Assembly (NCBI RefSeq): GCF_019669985.1
Contig: NZ_AP019782.1
Span: 612,501-676,500 of the forward strand
DNA: 64,000 bases
Direction: 5' to 3'
Source of the DNA: Methylogaea oryzae
Lineage (GTDB): Bacteria > Pseudomonadota > Gammaproteobacteria > Methylococcales > Methylococcaceae
A program made the position numbers and the translations under genes. Below are positions 34,835 through 44,508 of this stretch, piece by piece; position 1 is the first letter of the stretch; each line of letters begins with the position of its first letter. The notes under the pieces were generated by a model. The model did no database searches. It was not told the DNA's origin and saw only the letters and a program-made list of their open reading frames with translations.

Positions 34835-37555
34835 ATGGACCGTTCCTTCTCGTTCATGTCGATGCCGGCCTTTTTTTTCAGCCGTCCAGCCGCCCGGCGC
34901 CGTATTTTTCCGCTGCTGTGCCTGTTGCTATGGTGCCGGCCGGCGGTAACGGCCGAGCCGCCGCTGGAAGCCGTGACCCTGCAATTGCGCTGGCTGCACC
35001 AGTTTCAGTTCGCCGGCTATTACGCCGCCCAGGAAAAGGGGTATTACCGGGAGGCGGGGCTGGATGTGACGATTTCGCCGGGGCGGCCGGGACTGCAGCC
35101 CATCGGCGAGGTCTTGGCCGGCCGCGCTCAATTCGGCGTGGCCAACAGCGAGTTGCTGCACCAGCGTTTGCTGGGGCGGCCCCTGGTGGCCTTGGCCGCC
35201 GTTTTTCAGCATTCCCCCTCCGTTTTGCTGGTCCGCGCCGATTCCGGCATACGCAGTCCCCAGGACCTGGTGGGGAAGCGGGTGATGATGATCGGCGACG
35301 ATACCGACGCGGATTTTCTCGCCATGCTGCGCAACGAGGGCGTCGACGTGTCGCGCTTGGCGCGCTTGAACAGCAGTTACGACGTTGGCGATTTGCTGGA
35401 CGGCCGCACCGACGCTTTCAACGCTTACGTCACCAACGAGCCGTATCTGTTGGAACAGCGCGGCGTTTTGCCCGCCGTCATCAGTCCCATTACCTACGGC
35501 ATCGATTTTTACAGCGACATTCTTTTCACCAGCGAGCAGGAGCTGGCCGAGCGTCCGGATCGCGTCAAAGCGTTCCGCGACGCCAGCCTCAGGGGATGGG
35601 ACTATGCCATGCGCCACCCGGACGAGATCATCGAGCTGATCCTGCGCCGTTACGGCTCGGGCAAAAGCCGTGAGCATTTGCGCTACGAGGCGGACGCCAT
35701 GCGCCGGCTGATCCTGCCGGAGCTGGTCGAGCTGGGCCACATGAATCCGGGGCGCTGGCGCCGCATGGCGGATTCGTTCGTCCAGCTGGGCATGGTGAAG
35801 GCGGATTACCGGCTGGACGGGTTTCTCTACGATCCCGATCCCAAGGTGGGCTATTCCCGCGTCAAATGGCTGGGGGGCGCCGCCGGAGGCATATTGATCC
35901 TATTGGCCGGCACGGCCCTGTGCCAGGGGATCTTCAACCGGCGTTTGCAGCGGGAGGTGCGCGAGCGCAAGCAAGCCGAAGACCAGTTGCGCCAGACGGG
36001 AGCGCGCTTGCGCCATTTGATCGACGGGGGGCCGGCGGTGGTGTACTCCCTGCTGCCGAGCCTGCAAGCCGAGGGAGGCTTCGCCATGGACTACGTGAGC
36101 GCCGCCCTGGTGCGCCTGGCCGGTTATCCTCCGGCCCAGTGGCACGAGCCGGCGTTTTGGTCGGAGCACGTCCACCCCGACGACCGCCAGGGCGTTTCCG
36201 GCTTGAACCGGCGCTTGCTGCGGGAGCGGGGCACCTTGGTGCACGAATACCGCTTCCGCCATGCCGACGGCCATTATTTCTGGGTGCACGACAGCCTGAC
36301 GGTGATTTGCGACGAAGAAGGCCGGCCGGTGGAAATCATCGGCACCTGGATCGACATCAGCGCCCGCAAAGAGGCGGAGGCGGCCCTGGTGGCGGCCAAG
36401 GACGAGGCGGACCGGGCCAATCGCGCCAAGTCGGAGTTTCTCGCCAATATGAGCCACGAAATCCGCACGCCCATGAACGCCGTCATGGGGTTTGCCCAGT
36501 TGGCCTTGAAAACCGAATTGAATCCGCGCCAGCACGATTACGTGGAGCGCATTGACCGGGCTTCGAAAGCCCTGTTGGGCGTCATCAACGACGTGCTGGA
36601 TTTTTCCAAGATCGAAGCCGGCCGCATGGATTTGGAGCGGATCGCTTTCCGGCTGGACGCCGCCTTGGACAGCGTGTACAGCTTGAACGCCGTGGCCGCG
36701 GAGCAAAAGGGCCTGCTCCTGCGTTTCAACGTGGCGCCGGACGTGCCGGCCATCCTGGTGGGAGATCCGCTGCGCTTGAGCCAGGTGCTTATCAACCTGG
36801 TGAGCAACGCGGTGAAGTTCACCGCGGCCGGTGAAGTGTCGCTGCTGGTGGCGAAGCGCCGCGAGAGGAAGGGCCAGGCCAGATTGCTCTTTACCGTGCG
36901 GGACACCGGCTCGGGGATCCGCGAGGAAGTCCTGCCCTATTTGTTCGAGCCGTTCACCCAGGAGGACAGCTCCACCACCCGCCGCTTCGGCGGCAGCGGC
37001 CTGGGACTGGCCATCAGCCAGCGTTTGGTGAAGCTGATGGGCGGGGTGATCGAGGTGCGCAGCGCGTACGGCCAGGGCAGCCAGTTTAGCTTCGTCGCCG
37101 ATTTCGGTTTGGCCGCTCAAGTGGTGCCCGCGATTCCGCCCGCGCGGCCGCCGTTGCCCGCGGCGGCGCAAGCCGGCATCCGCTTGTTGCTGGTGGAGGA
37201 TCACGACGTTAACCGGAGCTTGATGCTGGAAGTGCTGCAAGAGGCCGGTTTCGTGGTCGACGTGGCGGTCAACGGCCGGGAAGCGGTGGAGCGGGTGGCG
37301 CGTTTCTCCCGCGATTACGGGGCGGTGCTGATGGACCTGCAAATGCCGGAAATGGACGGTTTCGACGCCACCCGCTTGATCCGGCGCGGCTTGGGCGTCA
37401 CCGACCTGCCCATTATCGCCATCACCGCCCATGCGTTGGGTTCCGAGCGAGGCAAAAGCATGGAGGCCGGCATGAACGACTTTTTGACCAAGCCCGTGGA
37501 CACCGGGTTATTGGTGGATACCGTGCGGCGCTGGTTGGCGGCGTCCCCGCTTTAA
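34835..37555 (+). CDS. NMT1/THI5-type binding domain-PAS-histidine kinase-receiver hybrid
   Basis: A 906-residue membrane hybrid sensor kinase. A signal sequence (to about residue 40) is followed by a periplasmic NMT1/THI5-like solute-binding domain (41-335) with LQLRWLHQFQFAGYYAAQEKGYY and a C-terminal lobe including NEPYLLEQRG. Then come a transmembrane helix (about 347-367), PAS (390-510), HisKA with H541 in ANMSHEIRTPMNAVMG, HATPase (about 650-765) and a receiver (about 785-900) with MDLQMPEMDG. The LRWLHQFQFAGYYAA motif is shared with binding proteins for pyrimidine and thiamine precursors, so the ligand may be such a compound; this is inference. The ATG at 34835 or at 34856 could serve. 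The next gene begins 159 bases downstream. Confidence 0.9.
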   Translation: MDRSFSFMSMPAFFFSRPAARRRIFPLLCLLLWCRPAVTAEPPLEAVTLQLRWLHQFQFAGYYAAQEKGYYREAGLDVTISPGRPGLQPIGEVLAGRAQFGVANSELLHQRLLGRPLVALAAVFQHSPSVLLVRADSGIRSPQDLVGKRVMMIGDDTDADFLAMLRNEGVDVSRLARLNSSYDVGDLLDGRTDAFNAYVTNEPYLLEQRGVLPAVISPITYGIDFYSDILFTSEQELAERPDRVKAFRDASLRGWDYAMRHPDEIIELILRRYGSGKSREHLRYEADAMRRLILPELVELGHMNPGRWRRMADSFVQLGMVKADYRLDGFLYDPDPKVGYSRVKWLGGAAGGILILLAGTALCQGIFNRRLQREVRERKQAEDQLRQTGARLRHLIDGGPAVVYSLLPSLQAEGGFAMDYVSAALVRLAGYPPAQWHEPAFWSEHVHPDDRQGVSGLNRRLLRERGTLVHEYRFRHADGHYFWVHDSLTVICDEEGRPVEIIGTWIDISARKEAEAALVAAKDEADRANRAKSEFLANMSHEIRTPMNAVMGFAQLALKTELNPRQHDYVERIDRASKALLGVINDVLDFSKIEAGRMDLERIAFRLDAALDSVYSLNAVAAEQKGLLLRFNVAPDVPAILVGDPLRLSQVLINLVSNAVKFTAAGEVSLLVAKRRERKGQARLLFTVRDTGSGIREEVLPYLFEPFTQEDSSTTRRFGGSGLGLAISQRLVKLMGGVIEVRSAYGQGSQFSFVADFGLAAQVVPAIPPARPPLPAAAQAGIRLLLVEDHDVNRSLMLEVLQEAGFVVDVAVNGREAVERVARFSRDYGAVLMDLQMPEMDGFDATRLIRRGLGVTDLPIIAITAHALGSERGKSMEAGMNDFLTKPVDTGLLVDTVRRWLAASPL

Positions 37556-37713
37556 CCGGTTTGCCCGAACCGCCCGCCAAATGGGTCGGGCGTCGCCGGG
37601 GTATTGATTCCGCGCCGCGCGGCGGTAATGCTAGGCGCATCGGTTGTGGCCGAGACCGGGGCCGATGCCTCGGCCGATTTTCAGCAATAACAGGGATAAA
37701 CAGGGAGTTCGTT

Positions 37714-38304
37714 ATGTTCGCTGGCCTTACTCTATGCGCTGGCCGTTTCCGGCCCGCCCGTCCGACCGGATTTCTCCGGTTTGTTTTACCCGCTTTACTC
37801 GGCTTGACGCTTGCCGTCCGACCCGGCATGGGTCGCGCCGACGAGGAGGGTTTCATCGAAATCGCCGCGACGGCTTGGGCCGCGGAAGTGGACAAAAGCC
37901 GTCGGCAGCCCATAAACCCGCTGGCCGTCGGGCGCGCGCGCCAGGGCGTGTTCCTGTGGATGCAGGTGAAAGGCTCGGCCGCCGCGCTGGACAAGCTCGC
38001 CGCCGAAGGCAAGCTGCCGATCCGCCACAAGTGGTTCAGGGAAACCATTTCCCGCGTCCGGCCGGAAGGCGTCACGGCGATGACCGACCAAATCGATGTT
38101 CCCGTTGCCCACCGCGAATTGTTGCCCGGGCTGCGGCGGGAGTTGCGCGATCAGGGCTATTTCGATTGGCGCACCTGGAGCAGCAAGGACAACTTGCTGC
38201 CCGGCGTCTGGCGGGTGCGGGTGGTGTATGCGGACAACGCCCCGGTGCTGTGCGGCGATGGCGGCGAGCGGCGTCCCTGCGAATACAGCTTGGAAGTGAG
38301 GTAG
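37714..38304 (+). CDS. DUF2914 domain exported protein
   Basis: A 196-residue protein with an N-terminal hydrophobic stretch (about residues 20-36, FLRFVLPALLGLTLAV) that acts as a signal peptide or anchor. The rest is a DUF2914 domain: LPIRHKWFRETISRV, WRTWSSKDNLLPGVWRVRVVYADNAPV and a terminal CEYSLEV. DUF2914 domains are beta-sandwich-like envelope domains of unknown function. The ATG at 37714 has an AGGGAG ribosome site. The next gene follows after four bases, so the two are cotranscribed. Upstream, GGCCGAG and CTCGGCC arms at 37648-37675 followed by GATTTT might weakly terminate the preceding kinase transcript. Confidence 0.8.
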   Translation: MFAGLTLCAGRFRPARPTGFLRFVLPALLGLTLAVRPGMGRADEEGFIEIAATAWAAEVDKSRRQPINPLAVGRARQGVFLWMQVKGSAAALDKLAAEGKLPIRHKWFRETISRVRPEGVTAMTDQIDVPVAHRELLPGLRRELRDQGYFDWRTWSSKDNLLPGVWRVRVVYADNAPVLCGDGGERRPCEYSLEVR

Positions 38305-38308
38305 TTCC

Positions 38309-39358
38309 ATGGAACGGGCAAGCAAAGAAGCGGCGCAAGCCGCGAAAAAAAGCGAGATCACCCTGCGCGGCGCGGTGGAGGATACGGAGATCCTGTTGGA
38401 TTACGCGTCTTCCCGCGGCATCGCGCTGCCGACGGAAGTGCTGACGGCGCTGGTGAATTCGAAAACGCTGCTGACCGACGACGTGAATTCGCCGGACACT
38501 TTCGACCGGCAGGTGGCGTTTTGGGACGCCCGCCAGAAATTGGCCGAAGCCGTTCGCCCCGTCACCATCGCCAGCCTGAAAGCCACCACGCAGAGCCTGA
38601 GCCGCCGTGGCCGCATGGGCAACCTGGTCGACCGCTATTTCGGCGAGGCGCACTACACCCGCGCCGATTTGGCGGTGCACCTGTTCCGCCGCTGGGCGTT
38701 CTGGGCGCTGTTGCTGCTGTTGGTCACGCAGGTTTACTGGGTGGTGGGAGAAAATCTCAGCCATGGCATCACGCCGCTGCTGGACCAGGTCCAGGAGAGC
38801 AACAAGCAGCAGGATGCGTTGCGAGCCGGAGGCAAGGGGGCCGACGCCCCGGAGCTGCAGGCCCTGGAGGCGGAGGCGATCGTGCGGGAAAAGGAGATGG
38901 CTTTTCGCTTTGACATCCTGCGCAAATGGAACAACGTATGGCGTTCGCCGCTGACGGCCGTCGGCATCCTCGGCCCGGTATTGGAAAACGACCGCGAGTC
39001 GGCCTACGAAGCGTTGAAAAAAGCCGTGCTGGTGGCGAGCTATACCTCCCAGGGCTTGGAACGCTACATCCTGCCGCTGTTGTACGGGTTTCTCGGCGCT
39101 TGCCTGTACGTGCTGCGCACGCTGGCCAGCGATATCAAGACGCAGGCCTATACGCCGGACTTGAATACGCTGTATCGCTTGCGCGTTTACATGGGGATGC
39201 TGGCCGGGCTGATCGTCATCTGGTTCCTGCCCGCCGTCGATACCGAACCGGGGGTGAAATCCCTCACTCCCTTCGCTTTGGCTTTTCTCGCCGGCTATAG
39301 TGTGGACCTGCTGTTCGCCCTGCTGGACCGGCTGATCGGCACCTTTTCCGGCAAGTGA
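38309..39358 (+). CDS. Integral membrane protein of unknown function
   Basis: A 349-residue protein I do not recognise. It has a cytoplasmic N-terminal region of about 125 residues rich in Ala, Lys and Thr. One transmembrane helix follows (about 128-150), then a helical, charged segment of about 100 residues (EALEAEAIVREKEMAFRFDIL). Three more hydrophobic helices come next (about 252-272, 292-312 and 322-343), with PLLYGFLGACLYVLRTL and FALAFLAGYSVDLLFALL. The gene is four bases from the DUF2914 gene and 131 bases before the VWA gene. All three are probably one unit. Position suggests a membrane partner for the exported DUF2914 and VWA proteins. Confidence 0.75.
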   Translation: MERASKEAAQAAKKSEITLRGAVEDTEILLDYASSRGIALPTEVLTALVNSKTLLTDDVNSPDTFDRQVAFWDARQKLAEAVRPVTIASLKATTQSLSRRGRMGNLVDRYFGEAHYTRADLAVHLFRRWAFWALLLLLVTQVYWVVGENLSHGITPLLDQVQESNKQQDALRAGGKGADAPELQALEAEAIVREKEMAFRFDILRKWNNVWRSPLTAVGILGPVLENDRESAYEALKKAVLVASYTSQGLERYILPLLYGFLGACLYVLRTLASDIKTQAYTPDLNTLYRLRVYMGMLAGLIVIWFLPAVDTEPGVKSLTPFALAFLAGYSVDLLFALLDRLIGTFSGK

Positions 39359-39489
39359 CTGCCCCACGGCCCGCCCGGCGGGCTCCGGGTGCGCCAACAA
39401 TCGGCGGCGAAGCGCTATCATCAATCGGGGCGCAACGGCGGCGCGGCTGTCGATGATTTTTGAGAATTGCCGGTTACAGAGGGGGGGAC

Positions 39490-40908
39490 GTGAATAAACC
39501 GTGGAATGCATTGAGCGCCGGCAGGGCGGCTTTGATCTCGCTGGCGCTGCTCTCGGCGGCGCGGCCGGCGGCGGCGTACGAGACCAGGCCGCTGGATCTG
39601 GTGTTGGTGCTGGATACCGCGGTGAGCATGGCCGTCAGCGATCCTCGCCGGCTGGCGCCTTCGGCGGTGGAGTTGTTGCTCAACCTGCTGCCGGCCCAAT
39701 CCCGCGTGCAGGTGTTCGGCTTCGATCGGGACGTGCACACCCGCAGCGAACTTCGCCTGTTGGACGCTGACGGTCGGCGTGACCTGAACTGGCTGGTGCA
39801 GAACGTCGTCGCCTCTCCCCATGTCGGCAGCGATTTTCGTCCGCCTTTGGAAGCGGCCCTGCAAAGCCTGGCCCAGGATCGCCGCGAGAATGCCCGCCCC
39901 ATCGTCCTTTTGTTCTCCGACGGCATCACCAATGTCGGCAGCAACGACGAAAACCAGCGCCAGAAAGAGGCGGTGTTGCGGCAAACCGTCGCGCGTTTGC
40001 ACGCGGCCGGAATACGGGTGTTCGCCATCGCTTTCAGCGAGCATGTGGATGCCCCCTTCTTGCAGGACATCGCGGCGGGCACCAGCGGGCTGACGATGGT
40101 GGCGGAGCGCACCGAGCAGTTGTCCGAGTTGTTCACGACCATTTTCGAGATTATCGAACAGCCCGACATGCTGCCGGTCGACCGGGTGGTCCATGTGGAC
40201 GATCACGTCGGCTCCTTGTCGCTGCTGGTCAATCGCAAGCCGGAAGAAGCGGACGGCACGGTGCTGATTTCTCCGCAGGGGGATGCCATCGACGCGACGA
40301 GCGCTCGTCCCGACATCCATTGGACCAGCGGCCGCGGCTACAGCCTGGTGACCATGGATCATCCGCAGCAGGGGGATTGGCAGTTGCAACCGGACAGCGA
40401 CGGTTCCCGCAAAGCCTACATCGTGACCGACGTCGCCCTGCGGGTGGAGGCTCCCGACCTGGTCGGCGGCGGCGACGCCATGCCGCCGATCAACGCGTGG
40501 CTGGAACAGGCCGGCGGCGGCGTGATGAATACGCCGGGGGTGCGGATTCAGGCCGGCGTCACCGCGCTTAACGATTCCGCCGCGCCTGACGTGGCGCTGG
40601 CGTTGGCGGACGACGACGGCGACGGACGCTTTTCGCAGACCCTGCCGAAGCTGGCGCCCGGCGCGTATCGCATCACGGTGCAGGCGAGCGTCGGCAATCT
40701 GCAGCGCATAAAAGAACACGGCTTGACCGTCGCCGCCGCGCCGCCGCCGCGCGAACCCGCCGCCGGCGATTCGGAGACGGATTCGTTAATCATGCTGGCA
40801 TGGATCAACCTTGCCTTGTTGCCGATGGTCGGCGCGGCGGTTTACCTCCGCATGCGCGGCCGGAAAAAGCGGCGTCGCGTCCGGCGCGGCGCTCCCGCTG
40901 ATGAATAG
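39490..40908 (+). CDS. Exported VWA-domain protein with C-terminal membrane anchor
   Basis: A 472-residue protein beginning at GTG 39490, chosen because a GAGGGGGG ribosome site precedes it and it yields a good signal peptide ending ARPAAAYE. The VWA domain (about 33-225) has a metal site DTAVS at residues 42-46, an alanine replacing the usual serine of DxSxS, with FSDGITNVGSN later. Beta-rich domains follow to about residue 430. A single transmembrane helix (about 437-457, LAWINLALLPMVGAAVYL) and a basic cytoplasmic tail (GRKKRRRVRRG) close the protein. It therefore projects into the periplasm. It lies 65 bases before the giant hybrid kinase gene, so it may supply that pathway with an envelope signal. 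Confidence 0.82.
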   Translation: MNKPWNALSAGRAALISLALLSAARPAAAYETRPLDLVLVLDTAVSMAVSDPRRLAPSAVELLLNLLPAQSRVQVFGFDRDVHTRSELRLLDADGRRDLNWLVQNVVASPHVGSDFRPPLEAALQSLAQDRRENARPIVLLFSDGITNVGSNDENQRQKEAVLRQTVARLHAAGIRVFAIAFSEHVDAPFLQDIAAGTSGLTMVAERTEQLSELFTTIFEIIEQPDMLPVDRVVHVDDHVGSLSLLVNRKPEEADGTVLISPQGDAIDATSARPDIHWTSGRGYSLVTMDHPQQGDWQLQPDSDGSRKAYIVTDVALRVEAPDLVGGGDAMPPINAWLEQAGGGVMNTPGVRIQAGVTALNDSAAPDVALALADDDGDGRFSQTLPKLAPGAYRITVQASVGNLQRIKEHGLTVAAAPPPREPAAGDSETDSLIMLAWINLALLPMVGAAVYLRMRGRKKRRRVRRGAPADE

Positions 40909-40973
40909 ACCCCTTGCGCCTGCGCCGAATAGATCGCCAGCCATGCCGATAAACCGCTCTGAAGGAGCCTGAT

Positions 40974-43900
40974 ATGCAAGCCGCAAGAGACGCCGGCGCC
41001 GAAATCCTCATCGTCGACGACAACCGCGCGCAGGTGGAGCCGCTGCGTTTGCTGCTGGAAGGGCAGGGCTATCGGGTCACCGCGACGGCGAACGGCAAAC
41101 AGGCGCTGGCGGCGGCCCTGTCGCGCAAGCCGGCATTGCTCGTCAGCGACATCGTCATCCCGGAGCTGGACGGATACGGCTTGTGCCGCGCGATCAAATC
41201 CGACGACAAGCTGAAAGACGTCCCGGTGATCCTGCTGACTTCCCTGGCCGATCCGCACGATGTGATCCGCGGGCTGGAGTGCGGGGCGGACAACTTCATC
41301 CGCAAGCCTTACGACGGGGACTATCTGCTGTCGCGCATCCGGTCTTTGCTGATGAACGTCGAGCTGCGCAACAGCCGGGACACCCAGCACGGCGTGGAAG
41401 TCGACATCGGCGGCGGCAAGCATCTGATTACCGCCGAACGGCAACAGATACTCGATTTGTTGATCTCCACCTACGAGCAGGCCGTTCGCTTCAACAACGA
41501 ATTGATGCAGCGGGACAGGGACCTGGTGGATTGCAACCAGGTGCTGAGCGGCTTGTATCGCGTCGCCGACGGACTCAACCATGCGGACACCGAGCTGGCG
41601 GTGGCGGAAACGGTGTTGACCCGCGCGCTGGAGCTGCCCGGCATCCAGGGCGGGTGCATCTGGTTGAGGGAGGGCGAATCCGGCTTTCGCTTGGCCGCGT
41701 CGTGCAACCTGTCGCTGCCGCAGGGGCAGGACACCTTCGAAGGCGTTTGCGCATGCCAGCACAAGCTGCTCAGCGGCGAACTGGATCGCGCCGTCAATAT
41801 CATCGAATGCGAGCGCCTGGTGATGGCCAAGGGCGCCGCGCCGTCTTCGTGCCATCACGCCAGCATTCCCCTGTGGACGCCCGGCCGCAGCGCGCTGGGC
41901 ATCATGAACTTGGTCGGATCGGGAGACGGGCTGTTCAATGAAATGATGCTGAAAATGCTGTTCGGCATCGGTAACCAGGTCGCCGTGGCGCTGGAACGCG
42001 CCCGGCTGCACGAGCGCCTGGAGCGCTTGGTCGAGGAGCGAACCGCCAAATTGGCGGCGGAAGTGGCGCAACGCCGGCTGGTCCAGGAGGAGCAGTCGCG
42101 GCTGGCGGCCATCGTCGAAGCCACGCCGGATCTGGTGGCGACGGTGGGGCTGGACGGCCGCGTGCTGTATTTCAACCCGGCCGCCCGGCAACTGCTGGGA
42201 TTCGACGCCGAGTTCGTTCCGTTCGCGGTGAACCTGTTCGATACCCATCCCGCCTGGGCCTCTCAGTTGATACGGCAGGAGGCGATTCCTTACGCGCTAG
42301 AGCACGGTACCTGGAGCGGCGAAACGGCGCTGCTGGGGCGCGACGGCCAGGAAATTCCCATGTTGCAGGTGATTATCGCCCACCGGAGCCACGATGGAAC
42401 CGTGGGGTACTTGTCGACCATCGCTCGGGACATCGGCAAGCGCAAGCAGACCGAAGCCGCGCTTTTGCAGCTCAACGAAGAGCTGGAGAGCAAAGTGGCG
42501 GCGCGCACCGCCGATCTGGAGTTGGCGCGCCGCGCGGCGGAGGAGGCCAACCGCGCCAAGTCGGCTTTTCTCGCCAGCATGAGCCACGAGATCCGGACGC
42601 CCATGAACGGCGTGATCGGCATGGTGGACGTGCTGCACCAGACCAGCCTCAAAGGCCATCAAGTGGAAATGGTCGAACTCATCCGCGATTCGGCTTACGC
42701 CTTGCTGGGCATCATCGACGACATCCTGGACTTCTCCAAGATCGAGGCCGGCAAGCTGGAAATCGAGCACGTTCTGATGTCGCCGGTGGAGGTGGTGGAA
42801 AAAGCCTGCGATATGTTGGATCGCCTGGCGGAAAAGAAAGGCGTGGAGTTGACGCTGTTCACCGATCCGGCGTTGCCTGGGCAAGTGCTGGGCGATCCCG
42901 GCCGCTTGCGGCAGATTTTGGTCAATCTGGTCAACAACGCCATCAAATTCTCCAGCGGACAGGAGCAACAGGGCAAAGTCTCGATTCGGGCTCTGCTGGC
43001 CGAGCAGGACCCGGAGCGGATCGTGATCGAAGTGCGGGTGGCCGATAACGGCATCGGCATGGACCGGGAGGTCCAGGCGCGGCTGTTCGCCCCTTTCGTC
43101 CAGGCCGACGCCTCGACCACCCGCCGTTTCGGCGGCACCGGCCTGGGGCTGGCTATCGTTCGCCATCTGGTGGCCTTGAAGGGTGGCGAAATCGCCGTGC
43201 AAAGCGAACCGGGCCAAGGCAGCGTGTTCAGCGTGCGCCTGCCGTTCGCGCTGCCGGCGGATCAGGCCGAAGCCGCCGATGACGGGCCGCCGGTCGCCGG
43301 TCTGTCCTGCCTGCTGGTGGGCGGCCCGGACGGTTTGGCCGGCGATTTCGCCGCCTATCTCAAGGCCACCGAGGCGCGGGTGGAGTGGACGCCCGATTTG
43401 GCTGCGGCCATGCGATGGGCCGAAACCTGTCCGCCGGGCGTCTGGGTATGGGTGATCGACTTCGGCAGCGAGCACGGACGGCCGGAGGATTTGCGCGCGG
43501 CCAGCCGGGCGCGGCCGGACGTCGATTGCCGCCTGGTGGTCATCGAGCGCGGGCAGCGCCGGCGGATACGCCGCCTGAAGGACCCGGAGCGGGTGATGGT
43601 GGACGGCAACGTGCTTAACCGCCGGACATTCCTCCGCGCGGTCGCGATCGCTGCCGGCCGTCTGTGGGAGGACAGCGACGCCGCGACAACCGGCGGCGAA
43701 GAGACGTCTTTCCAGCCGCCGTCGCGGGAGGAGGCCCTGCGGCAAGGACGCTTGATTCTCATCGCCGAAGACAACGACACCAACCAGAAAGTCATTCTGC
43801 AGCAGTTGGCGCTGCTCGGTTACGCCGCCGATGTCGCCGCCAACGGCGGCGAGGCGCTGGAACGCTGGCAAAGCGGCGATTACGCCTTGTTGCTTACCGA

Positions 43901-44465
43901 TCTTCACATGCCGGAAATGGACGGTTACGAACTGACCGGGGCTATCCGCGCCGCGGAGCAGGACTCCCGGCGTATGCCCATCGTTGCGTTGACGGCCAAT
44001 GCCTTGCGGGGCGAGGCGGAGCATTGCCGCGCCGTGGGAATGGACGATTATTTGAGCAAGCCGGCCCGGCTGTCGGATCTAAAGGCCATGCTGGAAAAAT
44101 GGCTGCCTAACGCCGACGAAATCCCCGCCCCGGCGATAAAGCCGGTGGATGTGAGCGTACTACAGCAGCTGGTTGGCGATGATCCTGCAATAATTAACGA
44201 ATTCTTGCGCGACTTTCGCCTCAGCGCGGCCAAAATCGCGGCGGAGTTAAGGGCCGCCTGCCTTGACGGGCAAGCGGAGCGGGCCGGCGCGGCGGCTCAT
44301 AAGCTCAAATCCTCGTCCCGCTCCGTTGGCGCGATGGCGTTGGGCGAGTTGTGCGCCGAGCTGGAACAGGCCGGCAAAGCGGGACGGATGGAGGCCTTGT
44401 CCGACTTGTTGCCGCGTTTCGAGGCTGAGATATCCGCCGTTGAGCAATATCTGGCGGCATTGTAG
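40974..44465 (+). CDS. Receiver-GAF-PAS-kinase-receiver-HPt hybrid histidine kinase
   Basis: A 1163-residue cytosolic hybrid kinase. Order of domains: receiver 1 (about 8-128, D59 in SDIVIPELDG), GAF (195-345, with cysteines C228, C244, C259, C261, C279 and C293), PAS (375-490), HisKA with H538 in ASMSHEIRTPMNGVIGM, HATPase (about 645-760), a degenerate receiver-like domain (about 775-885), receiver 3 (about 925-1045, TDLHMPEMDGYE) and an HPt domain with H1109 in GAAAHKLKSSSRSVGA. It thus holds a full internal phosphorelay. The gene has an AAGGAG ribosome site. The following receiver-EAL gene is 43 bases away and may be the output target, fed through HPt. Input probably arrives through receiver 1 or the GAF domain. 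Confidence 0.9.
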   Translation: MQAARDAGAEILIVDDNRAQVEPLRLLLEGQGYRVTATANGKQALAAALSRKPALLVSDIVIPELDGYGLCRAIKSDDKLKDVPVILLTSLADPHDVIRGLECGADNFIRKPYDGDYLLSRIRSLLMNVELRNSRDTQHGVEVDIGGGKHLITAERQQILDLLISTYEQAVRFNNELMQRDRDLVDCNQVLSGLYRVADGLNHADTELAVAETVLTRALELPGIQGGCIWLREGESGFRLAASCNLSLPQGQDTFEGVCACQHKLLSGELDRAVNIIECERLVMAKGAAPSSCHHASIPLWTPGRSALGIMNLVGSGDGLFNEMMLKMLFGIGNQVAVALERARLHERLERLVEERTAKLAAEVAQRRLVQEEQSRLAAIVEATPDLVATVGLDGRVLYFNPAARQLLGFDAEFVPFAVNLFDTHPAWASQLIRQEAIPYALEHGTWSGETALLGRDGQEIPMLQVIIAHRSHDGTVGYLSTIARDIGKRKQTEAALLQLNEELESKVAARTADLELARRAAEEANRAKSAFLASMSHEIRTPMNGVIGMVDVLHQTSLKGHQVEMVELIRDSAYALLGIIDDILDFSKIEAGKLEIEHVLMSPVEVVEKACDMLDRLAEKKGVELTLFTDPALPGQVLGDPGRLRQILVNLVNNAIKFSSGQEQQGKVSIRALLAEQDPERIVIEVRVADNGIGMDREVQARLFAPFVQADASTTRRFGGTGLGLAIVRHLVALKGGEIAVQSEPGQGSVFSVRLPFALPADQAEAADDGPPVAGLSCLLVGGPDGLAGDFAAYLKATEARVEWTPDLAAAMRWAETCPPGVWVWVIDFGSEHGRPEDLRAASRARPDVDCRLVVIERGQRRRIRRLKDPERVMVDGNVLNRRTFLRAVAIAAGRLWEDSDAATTGGEETSFQPPSREEALRQGRLILIAEDNDTNQKVILQQLALLGYAADVAANGGEALERWQSGDYALLLTDLHMPEMDGYELTGAIRAAEQDSRRMPIVALTANALRGEAEHCRAVGMDDYLSKPARLSDLKAMLEKWLPNADEIPAPAIKPVDVSVLQQLVGDDPAIINEFLRDFRLSAAKIAAELRAACLDGQAERAGAAAHKLKSSSRSVGAMALGELCAELEQAGKAGRMEALSDLLPRFEAEISAVEQYLAAL

Positions 44466-44508
44466 CGATGGTTGCGGATACGTCCGCGGGGAAGTGGGAG
44501 ACAAGTTT

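Noticed and set aside
37648-37681. GGCCGAG/CTCGGCC arms followed by GATTTT as a terminator of the NMT1-kinase gene
   Set aside because: The stem is only 7 bp with a 14-base loop and a short T-run. It is mentioned in the DUF2914 entry and not called as a feature.
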